This document shows positions 35,488 through 46,876 of a stretch of DNA of 64,000 bases, piece after piece. The notes beneath the pieces were generated by a model that searched no databases, was not told where the DNA came from, and was given only the letters and a program-made list of their open reading frames with translations. Source of the DNA: Rhexocercosporidium sp. MPI-PUGE-AT-0058 (Eukaryota > Ascomycota > Leotiomycetes > Helotiales); the NCBI GenBank assembly GCA_020746875.1, contig JAGTJL010000001.1, forward strand, positions 248,001 to 312,000, read 5' to 3'. Position numbers and translations under genes: made by a program. The stretch's first letter is position 1, and each line of letters begins with the position of its first letter.

Positions 35488-36849
35488 CTACACAAAAGCT
35501 TGCAACCCCGTAATAGCCCTTCCCAGAATCAACGCATGGATATCACTCTGGCCTTCGTAGGTTTGTGTAACGAACAAATTCGCCACATGTCTCCCAATCC
35601 CGTACTCATCGCTCACCGCATTACCGCCAAAGATCTCCTGCAAGATCCGCGCATTGTTCAAAGCACGATCGCAGTTCTGCCTCTTGATCATACTGATCAT
35701 CTCCGGCGCGGCCAGACCGTCATCCTTGAGTCTGCCGACTTGGATGGCAGCTAGAGTACCGAAAGCAGCATCCGTCGTGGCGTCTGCGAGCTTCTTCTGC
35801 ACAAGTTGATACTTGGCGATGGGGTTGCCTTTAAATTGCTTGCGCTCCATAGCGTATGTTCGCGCGCGAGATATGCAGTCCTCTAAAGCACCGATTGTTC
35901 CCCAGGCAATGCCGTAACGGGCACTGTTCAAGCAAGTAAATGGACCTCTCAATCCTTCCACATCAGGCAACATATTCGCTTCTGGTACAGGACATTCGTC
36001 GAGGTGGATCATGCCGGTAAGGGAAGCCCGGAGTCCGTTCTTGTCCTTGATGGCAGGTGTCTCTAATGCTCCAGGTGGACATTCCGACCTCTCGATCAAG
36101 AACCCTCTAATCTTCCCAGTCTCCTGAAGTTTCGCCCATACCATCAAGACATCCGCAATAGGCGAGTTTGTGATCCAAGTCTTCGAGCCAGACAGCGAAA
36201 GGTAGCCTTTTTTCGTAGGATGTGGTTTGGCAGTAGTCTCCATGGAACCAGGATCACTTCCATGATTCGGCTCTGTCAAACCAAATGCACCCAACAGCTT
36301 CCCCTTTGCCATCTTAGGCAGGAACTTGTCTTTGTGTTCTTGCGTACCGAATTCGTCAATACCTCCCATAACCAGAGATGATTGAACAGACATGCCAGAC
36401 CGGTATCCGCTGTCTACTCGCTCGACGGCCTTGGTGATGAGTCCAGATGCTACGTTCGATACGCCGGCACAGTCGTATCCTTTGATTGTAGCGCCGAGCA
36501 AGCCCAGCTCGCCCATCTCCTCGAGGATCTTCTTGTCATAATTCTCGTCTCTATAAGCCTCTGCCGTCTATTTATTAGCATTGCCCCCTCACGCTTTCCT
36601 CGAGCAAAACGATGGTCAAAACGCACGCAGAACTCGCGGCAGCATCCGCTCTTGACAATATGCCTCCGCCGTCTCTGAGATGGCCAATTCCTCCTCAGTA
36701 AACAAACTGGCGGCATTCAATGGATCCTGCCAGTTGAAGGGTTGCGGGGTAGCATGGGCAGCATAGCTCCTGGTAGCTACTACTGGACGAGCAGCAGCAG
36801 CTGCAGTCAATTGACGAGCGGCGGTACTTCTGATCAAGGGTCTGTACAT
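35488..36849 (-). CDS. glutaryl-CoA dehydrogenase, mitochondrial
   Basis: Exons 36849-36627 and 36560-35488 give 431 residues, matching the family. The first 30 or so residues are Arg/Ala-rich without acids, a mitochondrial presequence. The acyl-CoA dehydrogenase fold follows: FTEEELAISETAEAYCQE, EMGELGLLGATIKGY, FGLTEPNHGSDPG (flavin-binding), SGSKTWITNSPIAD, and the catalytic glutamate in TYEGQSDIHALILGRAITG near residue 412. The Arg in GYRSGMSVQSSL is the residue that recognises the second carboxylate of glutaryl-CoA, which separates GCDH from other members. It oxidatively decarboxylates glutaryl-CoA to crotonyl-CoA in lysine/tryptophan breakdown. The intron is best placed with donor GTGCGT and the second of two acceptors, giving MLPRVLQAYRDENY. 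Confidence 0.95.
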
Positions 36850-37341
36850 CTTGAGAAGTGGTAGCAGAAGGAAATGCGCATAATTAGAGAAGGAAATGTA
36901 CAGTCAAAAAGTCTCAAAGAAGTCGAGGTTGCCCACACCCCTCTAGCTCTCCGCTAGTCGGCAATGCTCCAGGAATGAGATGTCCCTCGCCGAGGCTTGC
37001 CATTTCTGGTCTGCCAGGGGTGAAGTGGTGCAAAATCATGTGGTAAAAATCAAGTGATTTCGTGATGGCAATAGTCAAAGGTCAATGTACAAAATAATCA
37101 CAATTAAATGATTTCATTGTTTGGATCCATATTCAGACAATTGGACTTGTGCAGACTGGATAATTGCCTCTGTTTGCAGACGGTGCATAACTCCCGTGCA
37201 TAACCCCCAACCACTCAACGCGGTCTCGCGAAGCAAGCGCGGCTTTCATCGCGTCACTTCGAACACTTTCTTTTGAATACCTCCACTTCAACCCAACCTG
37301 CCTTCACTACACAGCAACAAAACTCCACAACCACCGCAAAG
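36850..37341. promoter_or_regulatory. divergent promoter, GCDH / FEN1
   Basis: The 492-bp head-to-head promoter contains three CGCG cores within 37 bases on the FEN1 side: ACGCG at 37218, palindromic TCGCGA at 37226 and TCGCGT at 37249. These resemble MBF/SBF cell-cycle boxes. Confidence 0.5.
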
Positions 37342-38690
37342 ATGGGCATCAAGCAACTCTTCTCCATCATCAGGGAGGAATGTCCAAATGCCTACAAGGA
37401 AAGCGAGATCAAGGCGCAATTCGGCAGAAAAGTAGCTATTGTAAGTACTTCTCCCTTCATGCCCTCAGCGCATAGCTAACTTCTCCCCAGGATGCGTACG
37501 TATCTCCCGTCAGAGAACACTTGGAATCCGGGCTTACATACAAGGAAACAGGTCTATGAGTATCTACAGTTTCCTAATCGCAGTCCGCTCCGGCGGCGAG
37601 ATGCTCACAAACGAAGACGGCGAAACAACCTCCCACTTAATGGGCATGTTCTACCGCACCCTCCGTATCGTCGACAACGGCATCAAACCCGTCTACGTCT
37701 TCGATGGCGCGCCCCCCAAGCTCAAGTCCGGAGAACTAGCCAAGCGATTCCAGCGCAAAGCTGAAGCAACCGAAGGTCTAGAGGAGGCTAAGGAGACAGG
37801 CACTGCGGAGGATGTTGAGAAGTTCTCGCGCCGAACGGTCAGGGTTACGAGAGAACATAATGCGGAATGTCAGCGTCTGCTCAAGTTAATGGGTATCCCG
37901 TATATCATTGCGCCGACGGAGGCAGAGGCTCAGTGTGCGGTTCTGGCGAGAGCTGGAAAGGTTTATGCGGCTGCGAGTGAAGATATGGATACGCTTTGTT
38001 TTGATTCTCCAGTCTTGCTGCGCCATCTCACGTTCTCAGAGCAGCGCAAGGAACCTATTCAAGAGATATTCCTAGAGAAAGTCCTTGAAGGTCTGAATAT
38101 GGATCGCAAGCAGGTATGCCACTTCAAAGCTCCCACCTAGAAACCAGTCGAGAGGTAGACTAACAATCCAGTTTGTCGACCTCTGTATCCTCCTCGGCTG
38201 CGATTACCTCGACCCCATCCCCAAAGTCGGCCCCAACACAGCTCTAAAGCTTATCCGCGAATACGGCACCATTGAGAAATTCGTCGACGCAGTTCAAGCT
38301 GGCAAGACGAAGTTCACTATCCCAGAAGACTGGCCTTATGCCGACGCCCGCGAGCTCTTCTTCAATCCTGATGTCCGAGCAGCCGACCACGCCGACTGCG
38401 ACTTCAAATGGGAAGCACCCGACGTCGAAGGTCTGGTCCAGTTCCTCGTCACCGAGAAGGGGTTCTCTGAGGACAGAGTCCGAAGCGCTGCGCAAAGACT
38501 CGCGAAGAATCTGAAGACGGGACAGCAGGCTAGATTGGAGGGTTTCTTCAAGGTCATCCCCAAGACAGATGAGGAGTTGAAGTCGCTGAAGAGGAAGAAT
38601 GATGAGAAAAATGAGGAGAAGAAGAAGAAGGTTAAGGAGGAGAAGAAGGAAAAGGCCAAGGCTAAGGCGCGGCCTAGAGGAACTGCTTGA
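37342..38690 (+). CDS. rad27/fen1: flap endonuclease 1 (FEN1/Rad27)
   Basis: Exons 37342-37440, 37491-37495, 37552-38113 and 38172-38690 join to 394 residues, the usual length. It starts [10 protein letters not shown], where the initiator is removed and the next residues act in catalysis. Metal-binding acids are seen in [34 protein letters not shown] and [14 protein letters not shown] (helix-hairpin-helix-like H2TH). A PCNA-binding box QARLEGFF sits near residue 350, followed by a Lys-rich tail. It removes 5' flaps in Okazaki-fragment maturation and long-patch base-excision repair, in nucleus and mitochondria. Exon 2 is a 5-nt micro-exon (GATGC) that supplies the catalytic Asp codon. Divergent from GCDH. 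Confidence 0.96.
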
Positions 38691-39341
38691 TTGTACTTTG
38701 AGGGGGACGAATCGATTTGCATTGCTTTGGAGCATGGGATGGTACGGAGTTTGGGAGTATAGCATGACATGACATGAATGGAATGGGATGGGATCGGCAA
38801 CAGATGAGGGGAACTCTTGCGCTGTATGTATTTTATATTATGATCTTCTGACTTTGCTTGCTGCGATATTTGCTCACAGACAGAGGGAAAACAATGAACG
38901 AAGTAATTTAAACCCAGAATCCACACCCCTCTCTCGTGTTTAGTTGAAGTCCCTAAGCACATTATTACATTTTCCTTTCCACGCTTCTAATCTAATATCG
39001 CCTAGTCTCTCCTTTTGAATTCTTATATCTGACAGCACCCCTCCATGCGAACTCACTGTACTCTAACACACCATCTATCTTTCTACCAATCTCGTTTCTA
39101 AAACACAAGACTTTTAACACCCAGATTCCACATCATGAGCAACCAAGTACCCAAGTAAACAAGCAAGCAAAAGCCAAATTGTATGCTATTCCATTACCTC
39201 AAAACAACCCCCGCGCCCCCTCACCCCACCAAAAAAGAGGATAGACGAGTACACTACCATCCACCCTGTCCAACAACGGAAAATAACTCAAGCAGGAAGC
39301 TCAAGCTACTTTGAATCAAAGACAACAATCCGCTCTCCTCC
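38691..39341. other. intergenic 3' flanks
   Basis: 650 bases between the convergent FEN1 gene and the Ser/Thr-rich gene. It presumably contains both 3' UTRs. No open frame of interest. Confidence 0.45.
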
Positions 39342-40614
39342 TCATCGGCACGCCCTCCCACCACTTGTACAATTAAACCTCCCTTTAACCACCTCACTAC
39401 GTTTACATACCACAGCTAGGAGGTGGATTTCTGCACGCGGTGTACCGTCTTCATGAGTTGTATTCAAGAACTACAGAGAAAAAAAAGACAATCAGTCAGT
39501 AAGTTCGAACAGGGGGAAATGGGGACGGGAGATCGTAAGCGCGAACCGAGAGAGAGAGAGAGAGAGAGACGCACGGATCGGTATACCTCCTCGAAACTCT
39601 TCAAGTTGTTAGAGACGCTGTCGAAATCAATCGCCATCCCTCCTCCTCCTCCTCCTCTTCTTCTTCCTCCTTCTGCTTCTCCCCCATTGTTCATCTCTCC
39701 TCCGTTCTTTTCCTTGTCCTTTTCCTTTTCCTTGTCTTTGCTATTCTTGCTCTTCTTGAGTTCCACTTCGCTAGTTGTAGCTTCGCGTCTATGAACACCC
39801 TTTGATATCTCGATGTCTTTGAGACTTTGCTGTATTAGAGATGAGAGGGGTGTGAGTTCGAATATTGGCGTGCTGGTGGTATTGGTACTCGCACTCGTGC
39901 TGATGGTCTGTACCGGTGCCGGTGTTGGTGTTGGCGTTGGGACACGGGTTGAGGTTATAGATGTTGAGGCTGATGGTGGGTTGGAGTTGCTAGAAGAGCA
40001 GAAAACGCCGTGAGAGCTAGTGCGATTGTGAGGGTGTGATCTGGGAGGTAGGCTGATGTTGTAGTTGGAATTGAGGTTGGTGCTGGAACTGAAATCGGCA
40101 TTGGGATTGAGGAGATTGGTTGTCAATGCATATGCATTTCCGTTCATGCTGTCGGATGAGGTATTGAGATGCAATCTGGATTTTCTGTTGCGGGTTAAGC
40201 ACATCAGTGAAGTTCTCTTTTTCAATCTACACTTGGAATGAAGAGAAAGAAATGCAAGAGGAAGTTGAATCAAGTAAAAAGAAAATAGGGGTACTTACCC
40301 CAATCTCCGCATAGCAATCGAGTTTTTTCCTCCAGAGTTCCTTCGTCTTCCAGCTTCGGAATTCGAGTTGGACGTTTCCCAGACGGTAGATGAAGAACCA
40401 TTTCTAGTAGTAAGAGAATGCTTCTTCGGGAAGATAGGTTCAGGGTCCGAGACATCGAAGAAACGACGAAGAGTGCAGCTGAATGTCCGTTCTAGGTAAG
40501 TTATGTTAGTATGATTTGAGATTTGATTGAAAGGGGATGGATGGATGGGTGGATAGGAGTGAGGGGAAGCACACCTGGTACCATCGGCAGCGTGGGAGGT
40601 GGTGTGTTGGGCAT
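39342..40614 (-). CDS. hypothetical low-complexity Ser/Thr-rich protein
   Basis: A four-exon model (40614-40575, 40491-40299, 40184-39587, 39470-39342) closes in phase and gives 319 residues. The N-terminal block (RTFSCTLRRFFDVSDPEPIFPKK) looks ordered and conserved-like. The middle is Asn/Ser/Thr/Pro-rich with a PTPTPTPAP run. Then comes a Lys/Glu-rich highly charged stretch, a run of six Gly, and an amphipathic C-terminal segment (AIDFDSVSNNLKSFEE). I do not recognise a family; it is probably disordered. The last intron (39586-39471) contains a (GA)n run, and the last exon is the least certain part: if the donor is not used, the frame continues past GTATAC and ends at 39464. Confidence 0.55.
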
Positions 40615-41488
40615 GTTTTGCCGTTGGAGATGGTCTTGGATGTGAATCCGGACTTTGAAGTTTGAATGAGGACTGATGGGAAGAGAAAGGAGGGTATGGA
40701 CGTTTCAAAGTTCTGCTTGTACCGTTTTAGAATTCTTGAAGGATATACCACTACCTAAATAGGTACCTTCAATGTATGAGTTTTCAAGAAAAGAATTGAT
40801 CTCAAACAAATTTAACGTAAAAGAGACAAAATCAAGGGATTGAAGAAGTGGAAAAAAGAAGAAGAAACCAAATTGCAGAAGATACTTCCTTTCCTCTCAA
40901 GACCATCACGGAGGATGGAAGATCCACCCCTCCGGTCTGGATCCGAAATAGGACATCATTCACATACAAATGCGTATCCGTACGTCATGAAAGAAAGGAA
41001 TTTGAGGATTCTGTTGAGCTCGGCTAGCTGTGCTTTCTTTTATAGATGCACAATAGGTGAATGAACCTTTCTGGGCAGTTGCGATGTAGGAGGCACAAAG
41101 CCCAACGGGAAGATTTTCAAGAAACTTTTGCTTTTTATTATCATCTATTTAGGCAGTCAAGTACTCTAAAAGTACCTTGCTGTGTGCTTGTGCTTTTGGC
41201 TTTTGTAGGAATTAATGGAGAACAAGCGTGCATTCAACCATCTGGTGCCAGTATCCAGATCCTTCCTCATCATCTGCAAAAAAGAAGAGTATGAGTAGAA
41301 ACATTCTCGTATGCACAACCACCTTCCTTTCTCCCCCGAGCTACAAGTCAAGAACACCAGCTGAATCCAAGGCCAAGTAAAAAACTTACCCTCTTCCTCG
41401 GCTCGGTAGGACAAACCCTTTGCCAGTCTGCTCTCAATCGCGAAAAAAGAACAAGAAAAAAATGCAAGAAAGCATAACCCCCTCAACT
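40615..41488. other. intergenic region
   Basis: 874 bases between two minus-strand genes: the 5' flank of the Ser/Thr-rich gene and the 3' flank of the triple-module gene. Nothing supportable. Confidence 0.45.
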
Positions 41489-44400
41489 CTACATAATCCC
41501 ACAGAATCCACCACCGCCCTGTCCACGACCAGCTTGATTGCCAATCTTGACATACAACTCTCTCCTAACACCCTTCTCTCTCTCGCCCTCACCCTTAACC
41601 TCAGCACTCACACCTCCACCTCCAACACCAAATCCACCATCACCCTGCGGCCAAAGCACCTCTCTCAACCCGCCAACCTCCCTAGCCCGCTCAACCACAC
41701 CCTGCAACTCCCTAGCCTTCTCCAACCAAACCCTATACTGACCATCACGCTCACCCTCTTTCTCCCTACCCTCCGCCAACATCTCGACATCCCACTTCAA
41801 CCCCCTAACTTCATCAAGTAACATCTTCAGCATCTTCTCCCCCTCCCCGCCATCTTTCTCCTCGCGAACTCGAAGATTCTCAACTAATTCCTGAGCCAAA
41901 GCCTTCAACTCCTTGTTATCCTTGTGTAAACTATCGATCTTGGTATCGAGATCGCCGATCTTGTTGCTCATGGCAGCGATCTCGGATTGTAAGTCTTTGA
42001 GCAATTCGCTGAGACGGTTCGTTGCGAAGAGCATGCCAGCTTTGTGGGCTCCGGCGCAGAATTCAACTCTGAAATCAGTGTCGATGATGGTGTTAGCGTC
42101 GGTACCAGTCTTATGGAAGGAGCGGGTGCCATAGAGAGCGGTGGTGATTTGCTCAAGAGAGTGTGAGAGGATGGTGAGCGTATTTTGGATGGCGTGGAGA
42201 TCGGAATCAGGAACGAGGTGACCGGATAGCTCTTCGGAAGTCATTGGTGGTGTAGGAGGAACCATATTGTTCGGCATGTTGTCTGACTTGTTATCTGCGT
42301 CGATTTCCTTAGGAATTTGTTCTTGCGGATTGTTGTTGATGATAACTAAGGGTGGGATTTCGGCAGTGATGGGAGCAGGAGCAGGAAGAGTATTTGTACC
42401 TGATTCTGATTTCGAAATCAAAGGATCGAGGGCGGAAGCAGCTCGCTTGGGGAGAAGCGCTGTTGGTATTGTTAGCTGCTGGTATTGTTCTTAGTTAACG
42501 GAGGATTGACTTACCACCCGTACCTGCATTCACCTGGGTGCTCTTCACTTCTGGACCAGCTTTATTAAGTAAAGAACCGGAAGTCGAGACAACCGATGAT
42601 GGGTCGATGTATTCCATGGACTCGTGGCTTGCGTCAATGTCCTCTTGATCGCCAGTATCGACTTGCTTATTGACCGTGGGCACCTCGAACTTAGCTTCTG
42701 CAACAGTCCTGCTTGCAACTACCTTCTGTGGAGCTGTAGTAGTAGATTTATCAGTACCATCAATTGATTTGACTTTACCCAACATCACCCGCGTACCAAT
42801 ACCCGCAGAGAGCTCAGCAGACATCGCAGCAAGGAGTCGGGAACGAAGCAAAGATGGCGCGGACCGAGGGAAAAGCAGCACATCCTCCGTTCCATCCGGC
42901 AACTCCTTCAACGCCTCCTCCTTAACCTTCTCAAAGTCCCCACTAGCATTCTTCCACTGCACCATAAACCATGTCGAGCATTTGACATTGAGATTCATGC
43001 GGACAGCCTGCGACATACCTTCATCGTTGAGGGAGCCCAAAATCGCGAAACAGAGCAGCTCGAGGCCTGTCTTGAGCTTCTTCGACTGGACTGGTCTGTT
43101 TGCCTGTTGGACTTGATACCAGAGGGCGGAACTGCATTCGATGAAGTCTGCTTCGGCGAAGTCGTACTCTGGAGTGGAGGGAGTAGCTTTTGATAGGGCT
43201 TTGAGAATGGTTTCCATGCGCGAGATGACTTGGGGGATGGTGTAACCGTATTCTAGGATCATCTCCAATGTGTCCTCGGTTGGCTCGAACACACCTCCCT
43301 TGGGTGTAGATGTTGGGGCTTGCGTATAGGTTGGTGGTTTCAACACTGGAGACTTCTTGGGCTTAGCTTTAGGAGTGATTGCTGGAAGCTGTGCTATAAG
43401 TGTCTTAGACGTAGCGGTTTGAACTTTTGTCTTGACCGTCAGCGCTAATTCTGGCAGCTTGCTCGAAGGTGTAGGCAGTTTAGAATGACCACACTCGCGA
43501 CCTACAAAGCCACTCCATTCCACCTGGTCATTCGGCATTGCCTTCAGTGCCTCCTTCTTGACAATCCTAAGGTCACTTCCGGCCTTCGCCCACTCCTCAA
43601 TGAACCACAATGTGTAGCGATGCATAATGGTAATGCCAAATTCTCTCGTCACAGTGCCCTTGACCAGCGAGTGCAAGATAGCTTCAGCCATCAATCCCAG
43701 ACCTTTTCGAGCAATCTGTTCCTCATGAGTCAATCGCATGTGGATGATATTCCAGAGGGCAACGCCGCAGCTCAGGAAGTTGTTCTGATCAGCTAATTGC
43801 TCTTTAGAGGTAGCGGTGACTGGGTTGCTGACTTTGGCGATGATGGGTCGCATGTTTCGAACCACTTCCCCGATCGTGTATCCGTAATCTTTGAGCTGGG
43901 GCTTACCGTTGCTATCAGCTCCGTTGATTGCAGATTGAGCGAGTGAAGGCGTCGGGGTTTCGGGTTTAGTCGGCATGGCTGTCTTGCTGGCGCTTGAAGT
44001 TTCCGTGATAGCATCTTCCTCTTTTGTCTTCTCAACGGACACCTTAAGTTGTTCAAAGTTGAGACCCAATGTTTCGACGGTCGACTCTCGACCCGGATGA
44101 CCCAATAACTTCCATCCGTTTTCTTCGTCAAGTGCCCTCCGCAGAATCTCCCTACTCGGTAAAGCCTTCTCCGCAAGCGACACGACAAGCTTGAAGTCGC
44201 CACCAGTCCAGCAGGTCTCTTCCACGAACCAGATGGTTGCGTTTGTTAACACCTTGAGGTCGAATGTCCATGGAAATCCCTGGTCTCTCTTCATTAAACC
44301 TTGCAGCGAATCTACCACCAGATCATTCATCGTCTGCAATCCCACTGCCTTTATATCCTTGTGCTCCTCGAGCTGCTGTTCAGTGAATGTCCAGAGTTTG

Positions 44401-45986
44401 ACAGAGCAGGTGATGAATTCGCACCAAGCGAGAGCTTTCTCATCATCGGAGATCTTGCAAGTGGCGAACATTGGGTAGACCTTGTCGATGATGTAGTTGA
44501 CACAACTGACTATCGTGGTACCGTATAATCCATGGTTAAGAAGGAGGCGGGGATGTGTCCCGATCTTAGAAGTAATTGTATCTGTGACCCAGCAAGCGTG
44601 GATGGTAAGATTTGGGAACAGGTCGCGCATGTTCACAGCTAGTTCCTTAGGATTGTTGCTGACTTCCATAGCTTGGTACGTGATATCGACAACTCTTTCT
44701 CTGATGAGGTCTTCTTCCTTCTTGGCAATCGCTTCCTTCTGCGGGCCGAGCGATATATTCGTAATCTTCTCTCCAAGCTCGAGAACAGTCTCGATGTCCT
44801 TGGTATCAAGCATCGACCTCTCTACACTTTTACTTACTTCAGCACCAAAAAGAGTGCCAGCCTGGTATGTGCCAACACCGCCCGAACCACCGACGACCAT
44901 AGTATTGATCTTCGCACCAGCAGCTCTTTCCAAGGCAGCCTTGAATGTAGTATTCAGATCCTTACCTTCAGAATCCAAGATCTCATTCGGCTCAGCCCAG
45001 AAATCCTGCGCGCGACCAACCGCAGAACCATCAACATCGACCTTCACACCCGAATGCTTCTGCAGTGATTCCGTAAGAGGCATATCTCGCATAGCTGCCT
45101 CATTTCTCGCATGAGAGCGACCAACTAACTCCTCGAAAGAATCAATAAAGTTGTTGGCGGGAACATTATCCGGATCAAGCTGTTGGTACATCCTAATATC
45201 AGCGATGAGCTTCGCGTCCTTCTCAGCCTCAGACTTCGCGCCGCCATTAGTAGTCTCCGTAAGCATCCGACGCTCCTTCAAATGCATCTCCTTGATCTTC
45301 TCGTACTGCTTTTGGAAAGGGTTATCGTAAAGCTTGAAGGTCTCCACGGCGCGAGCTTGCTTCTCTTCGAGTGTGGGACTTCTGATCTTCGCCGGAGGGA
45401 TGTCCTTTGATTTTTTCTTCTTGCTCTTCTTCTTCTTGGCGATGACTCTCTGCTCGACAGGCTTATTTATCTGAGGGCTCTGCTCTGTCTTGGGACTCTT
45501 AGGGCTCTTGGGGTTCATATCGATTTCTGAGGCTGGCATGTCGCGATACATGATTTCGGCGGTCATCTTCGGCTTTGGGCTTGTCTGGGTGCCGGTGGAG
45601 GGAGCAATGTAGACATTATGGTTGGCTTGGTCGCCATCGACATCCTCGTAAGGTGCTCTTAGAGGTATCTTGCTAGCTGTCATTTTAGACTGAGGCTTTG
45701 GTGTTTGGACTGTGACGTTCGAATCCTTCCACGGCGTCAAGTTCAAGGATGGGGCAGCGGCAGGAGCATTGCCATTCATGCCAGCGACAGAACCGGTAGC
45801 CGTGCTGGTAAGAAGATTCTCGCTCGCACTCATCTTGGACTTGGCGTTTGGGACTGTTTGAACAGACGCAGACGGGCCTTTGCTGAGCGTCGATACTGAT
45901 TTTGAAGCCGTGCCCGTGGCGACAGCACCATTGCGATTTGTTTTGCTGGATGCGCTCATGACGCGGCGAGGTGAAGGTGTTGACAT
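41489..45986 (-). CDS. 1,480-residue protein with three diverged copies of an unknown module
   Basis: Exon 1 (45986-42515) and exon 2 (42459-41489), split by a 55-nt intron, give 1,480 residues. Residues 1-200 are Ser/Thr/Pro/Lys-rich and disordered, ending in a Lys-rich patch with KKKK runs (possible nuclear signal). Residues about 200-470 are charged and helical. Three related modules follow at about 484-615, 700-818 and 913-1030. Each starts with YG(x)TI..V...I, has a central hydrophobic helix ending in C..(A/K)LW, a GL......SL turn, an aromatic patch (T/S)(I/L)WF.(E/V), and ends gD(F/L)..VkkeALk.lP. The C-terminal third is acidic with a long coiled coil (MSNKIGDLDTKIDSLHKD) and a Gly-rich tail. 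I recognise no known family, no signal peptide and no enzyme motif; a scaffold or structural role is an inference. Confidence 0.85.
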
Positions 45987-46876
45987 TGCGCTCCGTGATT
46001 CATCGATCGCGCGCTACTCGTCCGTCGGTGATGATGCGACCTGTTGATCTCAGGCGCGATATGTGTAGGAGCTCTGGTAGGAAGTAAAGTGATTATTTGG
46101 GATCGAGGGGTGATGCGCAAATATACATGCGCAAATGTTTGTTGTTGGTTGTGTGCGAGTTTGGCGGGGGTAATTGCGAGGTAGAAAGCGGGAGCTCGAC
46201 GCTGGAAAAGGCGTTGCGCGAAATTGGGTAGCGCAAGAACGTGTTGTTGTCATTCACGATGGTTCTGTGGTCGATGACAGCGGTGGTTGATGTAAACAAT
46301 GAATGGATGAAGGAGTCAGCTAGGGTTAGCGGGGCTCGCTTAAGATAAATTCAGGAGTTCACCTTTCAGTGTCAACATTAGCAAAAAGACAGGGGAAATC
46401 TCCAATACACCATCCATTCGAATCATCGCCTTACGGCTCTCAAATTCTAGCTTACAGAGTCCCTAATCCAAGACTGTCATGTGCAATCCCCCTTGACGCT
46501 CTTCATCCCATCTCATCCCATCTATAGACTAAACTATCTACAATTTCACCCTCTTTTCAAATCACTAATCTCGCCAATTCCAGAACCGGAGCCGACTCAA
46601 TACAACAGTAAACACAGAATAAAACGAAAGAAAAGAAAGGGAACTCGTCAGTGTGATGAAAGAAGTACGAGACAAAAGGAACTGCCCATCGAAAGGGGCA
46701 TCTGGCAATGCGGATGATAAGACACGAGGACACAAGGAAAACGCTAGACAAAAGACGAATCGCTGACGACAATTGGTATCATCAAAGCACCTTTCCCAAA
46801 TTTTGATTAGTTCCACCTTCTTCCTTTCTTATTCGCTGCTTGCCGGACAGGTATTTTGTGTATTGGCCATGCTTGA
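45987..46876. other. intergenic region
   Basis: 890 bases between two minus-strand genes: the promoter of the triple-module gene and the 3' flank of the PI4P 5-kinase gene. The short frames are not supported. Confidence 0.45.

Noticed and set aside
44497..45114. 205-codon plus-strand open frame
   Set aside because: It lies fully inside exon 1 of the triple-module gene on the opposite strand and has no domain; an antisense shadow.
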